From NCBI GenBank assembly GCA_964454335.1, contig CAYVVT010000012.1, positions 1 through 64,000 on the forward strand: DNA of 64,000 nucleotides, in the 5' to 3' direction. This stretch comes from CAYVVT01 sp964454335 (GTDB lineage Bacteria > Fidelibacterota > UBA8477 > JABMPR01). The position numbers and the translations under genes are program-made. Below the pieces are notes generated by a model. The model worked only from the letters and a program-made list of their open reading frames with translations. It was not told where the DNA came from and ran no database searches. Shown here one piece after another: positions 25,063 through 33,365 of this stretch. Every line of letters begins with the position of its first letter. Positions within the stretch are counted from its first letter, which is position 1.

Positions 25063-25093
25063 TGACAGACGTCAGTCAGACTGGCGTCTGTCA
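25063..25093 (+). promoter_or_regulatory. Intercistronic hairpin between gltA and mdh
   Basis: TGACAGACG (25063-25071) pairs with CGTCTGTCA (25085-25093). The interior T-CAGT/ACTG-G adds more pairs, giving a nearly continuous 14-bp stem with a 3-base loop. No T-run follows, so it is more likely an mRNA-processing or stabilising hairpin than a terminator. Confidence 0.6.
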
Positions 25094-25124
25094 TGAACTC
25101 GAATAAATACTGAAGGAGACGCTT

Positions 25125-26060
25125 ATGAAGCGGCCGAAGATTGCTCTTATCGGCGGTGGGAACATTGGCGGGATCCTGGCGGTGCTTCTGGCAAATCAGA
25201 AACTGGGGGATATCGTTATTCTGGATATACCTGAAGTTGAAGATGTCATGAAGGGCAAGGCGCTGGATGTTATGCAACTGCGCCCGCATGTCGGATCCGA
25301 CGTCAACCTCACCGGGACCCAGAACTATGAAGACCTGGCCGGTACTGATGTAGCCATCGTCACTGCCGGGGTTGCCCGGAAACCTGGAATGGATCGTGAG
25401 GACCTGCTGAACATCAACATCGGCATCATCACCGAAGTGGCCAACAACCTGAAGAAATACGCGCCTGATGCATTCGTCATCGTTCTGTCGAATCCATTGG
25501 ATGCCATCGTGTATTCATTCCACAAGATCTCCGGTTTCCCAAAGAACCAGGTGGTGGGAATGGCCGGGGCTCTGGACAGTGGTCGTTTCCGCACATTCGT
25601 GTCCATGGAAACCGGTTACTCTGTCCAGGATATCCAGTGCCTGGTGCTGGGTGGTCACGGTGATACCATGGTACCCATTACGCGCCTGTCTAGCGTGGCC
25701 GGTGTACCCCTGGAGGAACTGATCCCCAAGGAACGGCTGGATGAGATCGTGAAACGAGTCCGTTTCGCCGGTGGTGAGATCGTCAAGCTCTACGGGACGG
25801 GTTCAGCTTATTTCGCACCGGCACAATGTGCCATTGAAATGGCTGAGGCTTTCCTCATGGACAAGAAGCGTGTGATCCCCTGCGCAGCGCTGTGTGAAGG
25901 TGAATTCGGTATCGATGGCTACTTCATCGGTGTACCGGTGGTTATCGGTGCCGGTGGTATAGAAGGTATACTCGAATTTGAGCTGACAGCGGATGAAAAA
26001 GCTGCGTTGGACCATACGATGGAGGCAGTGAAGAAGACCGTCGCCGAGACCGGAGTTTAG
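25125..26060 (+). CDS. mdh: Malate dehydrogenase (LDH-like type)
   Basis: 311 residues. It interconverts malate and oxaloacetate with NAD(H). The N-terminal Rossmann motif IALIGGGNIGGILAVLLA, an acidic residue ending strand 2 (VILDIPE, favouring NAD), ARKPGMDREDLL (substrate-binding arginines), VLSNPLDAIVY, and the active-site GGHGDTMVP are all in place. The arginine-rich loop indicates malate rather than lactate specificity. TGAAGGAGACGCTT gives a good ribosome-binding site. With gltA it forms the oxaloacetate-citrate entry of the TCA cycle. Confidence 0.92.
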   Translation: MKRPKIALIGGGNIGGILAVLLANQKLGDIVILDIPEVEDVMKGKALDVMQLRPHVGSDVNLTGTQNYEDLAGTDVAIVTAGVARKPGMDREDLLNINIGIITEVANNLKKYAPDAFVIVLSNPLDAIVYSFHKISGFPKNQVVGMAGALDSGRFRTFVSMETGYSVQDIQCLVLGGHGDTMVPITRLSSVAGVPLEELIPKERLDEIVKRVRFAGGEIVKLYGTGSAYFAPAQCAIEMAEAFLMDKKRVIPCAALCEGEFGIDGYFIGVPVVIGAGGIEGILEFELTADEKAALDHTMEAVKKTVAETGV

Positions 26061-26164
26061 GCGAGGGATTCAGCACTACCGTCTCGCTACCGGTCACTCG
26101 ACGGAATCAGATGGCTATCAACACCGTATGAGCGGCTAAGAGGCCATCGCAAGGATAGATCACG

Positions 26165-26195
26165 GGTAGCTGGAGGTTCATTCCTTCCGGCTACC
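26165..26195 (+). terminator. Hairpin downstream of mdh
   Basis: GGTAGC (26165-26170) pairs with GCTACC (26190-26195). Inner GGAGG/CCTTCC pairing is imperfect. It is followed by TGGATATCTTCAT, only weakly T-rich. It is a plausible terminator or processing hairpin for the gltA-mdh unit. Confidence 0.4.
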
Positions 26196-26270
26196 TGGAT
26201 ATCTTCATAATCCCAACTCTCAGACCCGTAATACATGGGTATTCACTGAATGCTGCGTGTTTTTTTACAG

Positions 26271-26293
26271 CAATTACTAAACAATAGTAATTG
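26271..26293. promoter_or_regulatory. Inverted repeat CAATTACTA-N5-TAGTAATTG, candidate operator
   Basis: Perfect 9-base arms are separated by AACAA. It is placed 20 bases upstream of the -35 box at 26313. The symmetry and position suggest binding by a dimeric regulator, though the AT-rich arms could also form a hairpin. Confidence 0.55.
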
Positions 26294-26303
26294 TCAACAG
26301 ACA

Positions 26304-26341
26304 CAAGCATGCTTGATAGTTTCTTTACCGTGATCTATATT
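26304..26341 (+). promoter_or_regulatory. Near-consensus promoter overlapped by a 12-bp palindrome
   Basis: TTGATA at 26313-26318, a 17-base spacer and TATATT at 26336-26341 match the sigma-70 pattern. The perfect palindrome CAAGCATGCTTG (26304-26315) overlaps the -35 box. This is the best promoter candidate for the operon beginning at 26694. Confidence 0.6.
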
Positions 26342-26361
26342 TCATCATCAGGGGGATACTG

Positions 26362-26424
26362 ATGTTTTTTCGTTCAAATCTACCCATCCACAATTGCCGT
26401 TCACGCTTGACCTGTATGTATTGA
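26362..26424 (+). CDS. Possible leader mini-ORF (20 codons)
   Basis: ATG at 26362 follows CAGGGGGATACTG, a purine box like those of real genes here, and opens a 20-codon frame (MFFRSNLPIHNCRSRLTCMY). It lies in the predicted long leader of the hydrogenase operon. It may be a leader peptide or a start remnant; coding is unproven. Confidence 0.25.
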   Translation: MFFRSNLPIHNCRSRLTCMY

Positions 26425-26693
26425 ATTAGGCCTCAACTCGAAGCGACAAACTCGGCCCGATCTACCACCTGAACATCCCTGAGCGCACCCGCACCGCGTA
26501 GGCGGATCGAGTGTTGAATCAATACTGTGATTCGATTGTAGACCATTCACAATACAGCGGAGGTCGAAGCTTGCTTGTCGCGTTGAAATTACCATAGGAT
26601 CACACCGGCCCTGAGCTCCAGATATCTCGATTGAGCAGCTCAGATCCACGGTTTCCCATATCTACAATTAACTGAATTGGATGAGTAGATATC

Positions 26694-27905
26694 ATGAGTA
26701 CCACATGCGATCCAACCCTGCTGGCCGAAGTACGAAACTTTGGTGAATTCGATCCCAACGCCTGCCTGCAGTGCGGGAGTTGCACGCTCACCTGTGACCT
26801 CACTGCGGAGTCCGCATCATTCCCAAGAAAAACAATGCGTTACGCCATGCTTGGCCTGAAGAAGCACGTTCGGTCAGCACTGGATCCCTGGTTGTGTTAT
26901 TACTGCGGGGACTGTTCCGAGATCTGCCCCCGGGAGACTGAACCAGGCGAGGCCATGATGACCCTCAGGCGCTTTCTCACCTCACAGTACGACTGGACGG
27001 GTCTCTCGGCGAGGCTGTACAAGTCAAAAATCTGGGAATACGGCGCCCTCCTCATCGTGGCATTGTTCATGCTGTTCCTCATCTTCCAGTTCCATGGTCC
27101 TCTGGTGACCGAACAGGTGGAGCTCAACACCTTCGCACCAGCTGATATGGTACATGTCTTCGATCTGATCCTGGCCGGAGCCCTGGTATTCTTCCTGTTT
27201 ACCAATGCATTCAGAATGTACTGGTTCACCATGCACAGCGGCACTTCACTGAGCCCGCCGGGTATCATTCGTGGATTCATGAAGGAGGGATTCGGCACCG
27301 TCTCGCAGGGAGAACAGAAGCTGAGGATCCCATTTCGACTGTTCTTCGCCGAGTTGAAAACATTCATCGTCCACTTCGCTACCCAGAAACAGTTCCTGAA
27401 ATGCCTGAACTGGAGACGCTGGCTCAATCATTTCCTGTTCGTATCCGGCTATGTGATCATGTTCCTGTTGGTTGTGTTCCTGCTGACCTGGTTCCAGACG
27501 GACAAGATCTACCCGCTCTACCATCCCCAACGTTGGCTGGGATACTACGCCACCATCGTCCTTCTGTACGGATCCATCGAGATACTTATCGGCCGCATGC
27601 GGAAACGGGAACAGATACATCGACATTCCGATCTCAGCGACTGGATGTTCCCAATTCTCATCCTGCTCACCGTGGTAAGCGGGATCCTGGTTCACATATT
27701 CAGGTATGCCGGATTACCTCTGGCAACCTATTACATGTATGCCGCCCACCTGATGATCGCGGTACCCATGCTGGTCATCGAGGTCCCCTTCGGGAAGTGG
27801 GCCCATCTGCTATATCGACCCCTGGCCATGTACCTGCAAGGCGTCAGGGAACGTGCATTGAACGAACAACCCGAGACGGAAGAAGAACTTAGCTATGCAG
27901 TCTGA
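26694..27905 (+). CDS. QmoC/HdrE-like membrane iron-sulfur cytochrome b subunit
   Basis: 403 residues. The N-terminal ~95 residues are HdrC-like with two [4Fe-4S] motifs (CLQCGSCTLTC, and CYYCGDCSEICP, whose Pro follows the fourth Cys). The rest is a NarI/QmoC-type membrane domain with about six helices and candidate haem-ligand histidines in WFTMHSG, RRWLNHFLFVSGY, LVHIFRYAG and YAAHLMIAVPMLVIEVPFGKW-like segments. Such subunits (QmoC, HdrE, DsrM-like) pass electrons between soluble iron-sulfur proteins and quinone. It is the first gene of the operon and overlaps the next by 11 bases. It implies that the downstream complex is membrane-anchored and linked to menaquinone. Confidence 0.8.
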   Translation: MSTTCDPTLLAEVRNFGEFDPNACLQCGSCTLTCDLTAESASFPRKTMRYAMLGLKKHVRSALDPWLCYYCGDCSEICPRETEPGEAMMTLRRFLTSQYDWTGLSARLYKSKIWEYGALLIVALFMLFLIFQFHGPLVTEQVELNTFAPADMVHVFDLILAGALVFFLFTNAFRMYWFTMHSGTSLSPPGIIRGFMKEGFGTVSQGEQKLRIPFRLFFAELKTFIVHFATQKQFLKCLNWRRWLNHFLFVSGYVIMFLLVVFLLTWFQTDKIYPLYHPQRWLGYYATIVLLYGSIEILIGRMRKREQIHRHSDLSDWMFPILILLTVVSGILVHIFRYAGLPLATYYMYAAHLMIAVPMLVIEVPFGKWAHLLYRPLAMYLQGVRERALNEQPETEEELSYAV

Positions 27906-28785
27906 AACAGCTCTGAAGGAAAAGATCGGTTCCGCCCTGGTGGTTGGCGGCGGTATTGGGGGCATGCAAGCTGCCCTGGACCTGGCCGAATCCGGGATCA
28001 AGGTCTATATGGTGGATCAGAAGCCATCCATCGGCGGGGTCATGTCCCAGTTGGACAAGACCTTTCCCACCAACGATTGCGCCATGTGTACCATGGCACC
28101 TCGTCTGGTGGAGATCGGCCGACACAAGGACATCGAGAAGATCACCCTCAGTGAGATCCAGAGCATCGAGGGAGAACCCGGTCAGTTCACCGTCATGCTG
28201 AAGAAGAAACCCCGCTATGTCGATGAGGAAAAATGTACCGGTTGTGGTGCCTGCGTTTCCAATTGTCCCACCAGGCAGGAAGTACAAATACAGGAGCAGA
28301 CACCCATCAAGCTGGATCCCGGCTACCAGACCGAAGTGACCCACATCCTGAATCGACACCAGGGCCGGAAGGGCCCGCTCATGCCTATTCTCCAGGATGT
28401 GAACTCGGCATTCAACTATTTCCCTGAGGACATCCTCAGGTACATCTCCCAGGAGACCGGATATCCACTCACGCACATCGTGAGGATCGCAACCTTTTAC
28501 AGTTCCTTCAGCCTGAAACCCATCGGCAAGCATGTGATAAACCTGTGCATGGGCACGGCCTGTTATGTCCGCGGTTCAGAGATCCTGCTGGAAAAACTGA
28601 CGGAAGTCCTGAACGCCGGTGTGGGGGAGACCACGGAAGACATGATGTTCACCGTGAAATCGGTGCGCTGTATCGGTTGCTGCGGACTGGCACCCGTGAT
28701 GACCTCGGGGGATGACGTCTATGGCAAACTGCAGACCAAAGACATTCCTGGGATCGTTCAGAAATACCGTGAAATGGAGCAGTAG
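27895..28785 (+). CDS. HdrA N-terminal half fused to a NuoE-type [2Fe-2S] domain
   Basis: 296 residues. Residues 12-125 are the start of HdrA: FAD-binding GGGIGGM (18-24), the HdrA-specific Cys pair Cys62/Cys65 in FPTNDCAMC, VEIGRH, and a [4Fe-4S] motif at Cys114, 117, 120 and 124. The HdrA sequence then stops, and from ~residue 150 a NuoE/HndA thioredoxin-fold domain follows (YISQETGYPLTHIVRIATFY, LCMGTACYVRG, CIGCCGLAP, giving four [2Fe-2S] cysteines). The missing remainder of this HdrA is recognisable inside the protein at 33793. The fusion would bring HdrA flavin next to the NADH-oxidising NuoEF module. The ATG overlaps the previous stop. Confidence 0.8.
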   Translation: MQSETALKEKIGSALVVGGGIGGMQAALDLAESGIKVYMVDQKPSIGGVMSQLDKTFPTNDCAMCTMAPRLVEIGRHKDIEKITLSEIQSIEGEPGQFTVMLKKKPRYVDEEKCTGCGACVSNCPTRQEVQIQEQTPIKLDPGYQTEVTHILNRHQGRKGPLMPILQDVNSAFNYFPEDILRYISQETGYPLTHIVRIATFYSSFSLKPIGKHVINLCMGTACYVRGSEILLEKLTEVLNAGVGETTEDMMFTVKSVRCIGCCGLAPVMTSGDDVYGKLQTKDIPGIVQKYREMEQ

Positions 28786-28788
28786 ATC

Positions 28789-29172
28789 ATGGCCAAGATG
28801 ACCATAAACGAGCTGAAGAAACTGCGGGAATCTGCAAAGAAGGGCATCTACCTGCGTGAGGGGGAGTTCAGGGGCAAGGTGATCGTACATATGGGGACCT
28901 GCGGTATTGCCGCCGGTGCCCGGGCGATCATGAGCACTTTTCTGGATGAGCTGGCTGACCGTGATATCACTGATATCCAGTTCACTTCCACAGGCTGCGC
29001 GGGATTGTGCTCGGAAGAGCCCATGATCACGGTGGAGATGCAGGACTCTGCTCCTGTCCGCTACGGGAAGCTAACGCCCGAAAAGGCGCTGGAGATCTTT
29101 AACAGTCATGTGATGGATGGCAACGTCGTTGATCCCTATGTCATCGGCATCGGTTCTGAAAGAGTGGGATAA
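28789..29172 (+). CDS. Thioredoxin-like [2Fe-2S] ferredoxin (HndB/HydC-like)
   Basis: 127 residues. A short N-terminal helix (TINELKKLRESAKKGIYLRE) precedes a thioredoxin-fold [2Fe-2S] domain with HMGTCGIAAGAR and TSTGCAGLCSEEP. This is the HndB-like small subunit found between NuoE- and NuoF-like subunits of NAD(P)-linked hydrogenases. Only three cysteines are obvious, one before and two after the central helices, as in several HndB-type members. It probably relays electrons between the NuoF flavin and the other clusters. It overlaps the next gene by one base. Confidence 0.75.
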   Translation: MAKMTINELKKLRESAKKGIYLREGEFRGKVIVHMGTCGIAAGARAIMSTFLDELADRDITDIQFTSTGCAGLCSEEPMITVEMQDSAPVRYGKLTPEKALEIFNSHVMDGNVVDPYVIGIGSERVG

Positions 29173-31046
29173 TGGCAGAATTAAAACGTATTGAGGTCAT
29201 GGCCTGCGCCGGCACTGGGTGTGTTTCCGGCGGAGCCTTTCATATCATCGATGGACTTGAGAAGGAACTGGCCAAACAGGGTCTGGCCGATGAGGTGTCC
29301 GTGATACCCACCGGGTGCAATGGCTTTTGTGGCCAGGGTCCGCTGGTGGTGGTCCTGCCGGAGAACATCTTCTATGGCTGGCTCACCATGGATGATATTC
29401 CACATCTGGTAGAAGAACATTTCCTCAAGGGTCGTCCCGTGCAGAAGTTGATGTTCACACCGCCTGAGACGAAAGAACCCTTACCGTTGCTCACTGACAT
29501 TCCCTTCTTCCAGAAACAGCTGCTGGTGGTCCTCCGCAACAAGGGCATCATCGATCCAGAGAAGATCGAGGAATACATTGCCCGGGATGGCTACACCGCC
29601 ATTGTCAAGGCCCTCACTGAGATGAACCAGGACGAGGTCATCGCCGAGATCATCCGGTCCGGATTGCGTGGCCGTGGTGGAGCGGGATTTACCACCGGTT
29701 TGAAATGGGATATTGCTGCCCAGCAGAATGGAGATACACGATATCTCATCGCCAACTGCGACGAAGGGGATCCCGGAGCTTACATGGACCGCAGCATTCT
29801 CGAATCGGATCCACATGCCGTCGTCGAAGGCATGTCCATCGCCGCCTATGCCATCAGCGCCTCGGAAGGTTTCATCTATGTCCGTACAGAATATCCCCTG
29901 GCCATCCAGCGTATGAAGACTGCCCTGGAACAGGCACGCGAATTTGGCCTCCTGGGTGAGAATATCCTGGAATCGGAATTCAGCTTCGACATCGAGATCC
30001 GCGAGGGATCCGGAGCATTCGTATGCGGTGAGGAAACCTCTCTCATCCACTCAATCGAGGGCGATGTCCCCGAACCGCGGCAGAGACCGCCATACCCTGT
30101 GGAATCCGGATTATGGAATTCTCCCACGGTGATCAATAACGTTGAGACCCTGGCCAATGTCCCGGTGATCATCGACCGGGGAGCAGACTGGTATGCTTCC
30201 ATCGGAACCGAAACCTCCAAGGGCACCAAGATCTTCTCCCTGGTGGGTAAGATCAACAATACCGGTCTCATCGAAGTTCCCATGGGCATCACCCTCCGTG
30301 AGGTAGTGGAAGAGATCGGTGGCGGTATCCCCGATGGGAAGAAGTTCAAAGCCGTGCAGACCGGCGGTCCAAGTGGTGGTTGCATCCCCACGGAAATGCT
30401 GGATTCACCCATCGACTTCGAATCGTTACAGGAAGCCGGGTCGATGATGGGTTCCGGTGGCATGATCGTCATGGACGAGGACACCTGCGTGGTGGACGTG
30501 GCGAAATTCTTCATCCAGTTCACCAATGATGAGTCCTGCGGAAAGTGTGTGGCCTGCCGGGAAGGCAGTGAGGCCCTGCTTGAGGTTCTGAGTCGGATAT
30601 CCGCCGGAGAAGGCAGCCAGGGTGACATCGAATTTCTCGAGGAGTTGGGCTCAGCCGTGAAGGATGCCTCCATGTGTGGTCTGGGCCAAACCCTGCCCAA
30701 TCCTGTACTCTCTACCCTGAAATACTTCAGGGACGAGTACGAGGCCCATATCAATGAGGGCCGCTGTCCGGCCCTTGTGTGCCGTGATCTTATGGAATAC
30801 TGGATCGATCCCGATAAATGTGTCGGCTGTTTGAAATGCTTGAAGAGCTGTCCCACGGGAGCCATCACAGGCGAGTTGAAATATGTTCATATCATCAATC
30901 AGGAGACCTGTTCCAAATGCGGTCAATGCCTCGAGGACTGTCCCCCCAAGGTCGGTGCCGTCATAAAGGTCACTGGAGATGAGCGGAACGATCTTGAGCA
31001 GTTGACGGAGATCGTCGCCTGTGCAGACAGAAAGGCTATGGTATGA
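29172..31046 (+). CDS. NADH-binding FMN/iron-sulfur subunit (NuoF/HndC-like)
   Basis: 624 residues. Residues 1-100 form a thioredoxin-like [2Fe-2S] domain (ACAGTGCVSGG, PTGCNGFCGQGP). The NuoF core follows with FMN/NADH motifs RGRGGAGFTTGLKW and ANCDEGDPGAYMDRSILESD, the glycine-rich EGSGAFVCGEETSL, and the N3 cluster motif ESCGKCVACREGS with a later CGLG. The C-terminus carries two [4Fe-4S] motifs (CVGCLKCLKSCP, CSKCGQCLEDCP). This full architecture is that of HndC/HydB of electron-bifurcating NAD(P)-dependent hydrogenases. It predicts NAD(P)H as one electron carrier of the complex. Confidence 0.88.
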   Translation: MAELKRIEVMACAGTGCVSGGAFHIIDGLEKELAKQGLADEVSVIPTGCNGFCGQGPLVVVLPENIFYGWLTMDDIPHLVEEHFLKGRPVQKLMFTPPETKEPLPLLTDIPFFQKQLLVVLRNKGIIDPEKIEEYIARDGYTAIVKALTEMNQDEVIAEIIRSGLRGRGGAGFTTGLKWDIAAQQNGDTRYLIANCDEGDPGAYMDRSILESDPHAVVEGMSIAAYAISASEGFIYVRTEYPLAIQRMKTALEQAREFGLLGENILESEFSFDIEIREGSGAFVCGEETSLIHSIEGDVPEPRQRPPYPVESGLWNSPTVINNVETLANVPVIIDRGADWYASIGTETSKGTKIFSLVGKINNTGLIEVPMGITLREVVEEIGGGIPDGKKFKAVQTGGPSGGCIPTEMLDSPIDFESLQEAGSMMGSGGMIVMDEDTCVVDVAKFFIQFTNDESCGKCVACREGSEALLEVLSRISAGEGSQGDIEFLEELGSAVKDASMCGLGQTLPNPVLSTLKYFRDEYEAHINEGRCPALVCRDLMEYWIDPDKCVGCLKCLKSCPTGAITGELKYVHIINQETCSKCGQCLEDCPPKVGAVIKVTGDERNDLEQLTEIVACADRKAMV

Positions 31047-31402
31047 AGATCAGTCAGGTAAAAGAGCTGCTGGATGCAAGGGTCATCACTGGTGAGGCCT
31101 ACCTGGATCGTGAGGTCATGATGGGTTGCGGCTGTGACCTGATGAGCCATGTTCTGGCCCATATCGAGGAGGATCACACCCTGCTGCTCACTGGGCTGAC
31201 CACACCTCAGGTGATCTTCACCTCGGACGCGGTGGACATCAAGGTGATCTGCTTTGTTCGGGGCAAGCAACCTGACGAAAAGACCATATCGCTGGCAAAA
31301 GACCGCAAGATGACGCTGCTCTTCACGACACTGCCCCTGTTCGAGAGTTGCGGGAAGCTGTATAAAGAAGGGCTCATGGGGTGTTCTGAATATGGAGGAT
31401 AG
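31043..31402 (+). CDS. DRTGG-like sensory protein 1
   Basis: 119 residues, soluble. KISQVKELLDARVITGEAYL, then MMGCGCDLMSHVLAHIEEDH and TLLLTGLTTPQVIFTSDAVD place it with the small DRTGG-domain proteins found beside HATPase and PHP genes in [FeFe]-hydrogenase operons. The biochemical role of that family is not known. It overlaps both neighbours. A diverged relative is encoded at 32300. Confidence 0.65.
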   Translation: MKISQVKELLDARVITGEAYLDREVMMGCGCDLMSHVLAHIEEDHTLLLTGLTTPQVIFTSDAVDIKVICFVRGKQPDEKTISLAKDRKMTLLFTTLPLFESCGKLYKEGLMGCSEYGG

Positions 31403-32303
31403 GATCACATCACTGATCATCCGCGAACTCGCCTATGAACTGAAGATCAACGATGCCATGAGCTCGGAGGTCATTTCCATATCCCCTGAGGATACCATGG
31501 TGGTTGTCCGTGAGATACTGCGGGACAACCGCATATCCGGTCTGCCTGTGGTGGTGGAAGGCAAACTGGTGGGCATCATCTCCACCGAGAACCTCATCAA
31601 CTGTCTCATGTCCGGTGAAGGCTGTGAGCTGGTGTCCGACCATATGGCGCCCGGTACGAAACACACCTTTAGCGATGAACCGCTGATCCATGCCGTCCGT
31701 CAGTTCGAACAGTATGGCTATGGACGATTCCCCGTAATCGACCGGTCCACCGAGAAACTGGTGGGCATCATCACCAAGGGCGATATCATCAAATGCATCC
31801 TGAAGCGTCTGGAAAGTGATTTTCAGGAGGAAGAGATCCAGCGTTACCGTGCCCGGCACATATTCAAGGATATCGATTCGGATCAGACCTCCATCACATT
31901 CAAATATCTCATCAAGGGTGGCGAATACAGTTCCGCTGGAGAACAGAGCAACAATCTGAAGGTGAATCTACTGCGTCTTGGCGTAGCGCCCAAGATCAGC
32001 CGCAGAGTGACCATCGCCTCCTGCGAAGCCGAGATGAACATCATCATCTTCACTCCCGGTGGTGAGATCACTGTCTCGGTTGAGGACGACCGCATCGTCG
32101 TCAATGCCACAGACAGTGGTCCCGGGATCCCGGACGTCGAGCAAGCCATGGGTCCCGGTTTCTCAACCGCACCCGACTGGATCCGTGAGCTGGGCTTCGG
32201 TGCCGGGATGGGATTGCCGAACATCAAGAACGTTACGGATGAGATGCACATCGATACCACTGTGGGAAAGGGCACGAACCTCCAGTTCGTGGTGAATACA
32301 TGA
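31392..32303 (+). CDS. CBS-CBS-HATPase fusion (anti-sigma-like sensor)
   Basis: 303 residues. Two CBS units (MSSEVISISPEDTMVVVREI...GIISTENLINC, and GTKHTFSDEPLIHAVRQFEQ...GIITKGDIIKC; residues ~17-140) form a probable adenine-nucleotide sensor. Residues ~160-303 form an HATPase with the N-box ASCEAEMNI, DSGPGIPD and GFGAGMGLPNI. There is no phospho-acceptor His domain, so it behaves like RsbW-type kinases rather than a two-component kinase. Within the operon it could report AMP/ATP or NAD status to control expression or activity of the redox complex; that is an inference. Confidence 0.75.
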   Translation: MEDRITSLIIRELAYELKINDAMSSEVISISPEDTMVVVREILRDNRISGLPVVVEGKLVGIISTENLINCLMSGEGCELVSDHMAPGTKHTFSDEPLIHAVRQFEQYGYGRFPVIDRSTEKLVGIITKGDIIKCILKRLESDFQEEEIQRYRARHIFKDIDSDQTSITFKYLIKGGEYSSAGEQSNNLKVNLLRLGVAPKISRRVTIASCEAEMNIIIFTPGGEITVSVEDDRIVVNATDSGPGIPDVEQAMGPGFSTAPDWIRELGFGAGMGLPNIKNVTDEMHIDTTVGKGTNLQFVVNT

Positions 32304-32659
32304 GCATTGAACTGACAAAGATCATCGAAGAGCTGGATCTGGATGTGCAGGCCGGCGCTGAGGCCCTGCACCATGAGGTGACCGGCGTGTATGTCAGCGA
32401 TATGCTCAGCGATGTCATCGCTCATTCCGGGGCGGGCCATATATGGATCACCCTGCAGATCCATATGAATATCATCGCCGTAGCCAGACTGAAGGAGATC
32501 ACCGGGATAATCATCGTGAATGGGCGTGAGATCGGCGATGATGTCCGAGAGAAGGCTGATGAAGAGAAGATCCCGGTAATGGGCACCGATATGAATACAT
32601 ATCAGTTGGCGGGCAAGCTGTACGCCATGGGCGTCGGGAGCGCAGATGAGGATGTTTAA
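32300..32659 (+). CDS. DRTGG-like sensory protein 2
   Basis: 119 residues: TKIIEELDLDVQAGAEALHH, then EVTGVYVSDMLSDVIAHSGA and GHIWITLQIHMNIIAVARLK. The pattern EVTGVYVSDMLSDV is characteristic of DRTGG-type small proteins. It overlaps both neighbours (4 and 14 bases). With the gene at 31043 it makes a pair flanking the CBS-HATPase gene. Confidence 0.7.
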   Translation: MSIELTKIIEELDLDVQAGAEALHHEVTGVYVSDMLSDVIAHSGAGHIWITLQIHMNIIAVARLKEITGIIIVNGREIGDDVREKADEEKIPVMGTDMNTYQLAGKLYAMGVGSADEDV

Positions 32660-33365
32660 GGCAGATCTGCATATCCACACCTGCCTGTCGCCCTGTGCGG
32701 AGCTTGAGATGTCGCCGCGAAACATCGTCCAGCGGGCCTGCGAACGCGGTCTGGACATCATCGCGATATGTGACCACAATTCCGGTGAGAATGCTCCGTA
32801 CACCAGCCGCTCTGCTGAGAATACGGATCTGACCGTGACTTACGGCATGGAGATCACTTCCATGGAGGAAGTGCATATTCTGGCCCTCTTCGAGAACAAG
32901 CAGACCATGCTCAGCATGCAAAGCCTGGTATATGAGCACCTGCAGGGTGTGAACATCGACGATCTTTATGGTGACCAGGTCGTGGTGAATGAACATGATG
33001 AGATCATGGGCTTCAATCAGCGACTGCTCATCGGTGCGACGGGTTTGACTGTCGAGAGGATAGTCCATGAGATCCATGAACTCGGCGGTATTGCTATTGC
33101 TGCCCACATCGACCGTGAAAGCTTCAGCATTCTGTCCCAGCTTGGTTTCGTACCGGAGGGTCTGAACCTGGACGCCTTCGAGATCTCCGCACCCGAACGG
33201 CTTGAGGAATACGGCGATGACTACCAACCTCTGGTCAGCTTTTCCGATGCACATACGCTGGAGGGGATTGGTTCCAGCTACACAAAATTTTACATGGAAG
33301 CGGCAAACCTCACTGAAATGGGCAAAGCCCTCCATGGCGAGCAAGGCAGGGGAGTGTTCATCTGA
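32646..33365 (+). CDS. PHP-domain metal-dependent phosphoesterase
   Basis: 239 residues. The PHP metal motifs are complete: KADLHIHTCLSPCAE, AICDHN, the central Glu and His in TYGMEITSMEEVHILALFE-like sequence, AAHIDRES, and SFSDAH. PHP phosphoesterases hydrolyse phosphodiesters or phosphate esters (the TrpH/RNase AM group is the nearest known type). In hydrogenase operons the substrate is unknown; a nucleotide signal is a reasonable guess. It overlaps the next gene by one base. Confidence 0.8.
   Translation: MRMFKADLHIHTCLSPCAELEMSPRNIVQRACERGLDIIAICDHNSGENAPYTSRSAENTDLTVTYGMEITSMEEVHILALFENKQTMLSMQSLVYEHLQGVNIDDLYGDQVVVNEHDEIMGFNQRLLIGATGLTVERIVHEIHELGGIAIAAHIDRESFSILSQLGFVPEGLNLDAFEISAPERLEEYGDDYQPLVSFSDAHTLEGIGSSYTKFYMEAANLTEMGKALHGEQGRGVFI

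Larger units (their letters stand above)
26061..26693. other. 633-base intergenic region upstream of the hydrogenase operon
   Basis: This region holds a hairpin after mdh, an inverted repeat, a palindrome overlapping a near-consensus promoter, and a possible mini-ORF; each is listed separately. The promoter lies about 350 bases before the first operon gene, so a long 5' leader is predicted. Confidence 0.5.

Noticed and set aside
26271..26315. Rex-type redox operator upstream of the hydrogenase operon
   Set aside because: The symmetric sites do not match the known TTGTGAA-N4-TTCACAA pattern, so no regulator name is assigned.
29876..30868. 330-residue minus-strand frame antisense to nuoF
   Set aside because: Long antisense frames are common opposite GC-rich genes. 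The protein is serine/arginine/proline-rich with no domain, while the plus strand encodes an unmistakable NuoF.
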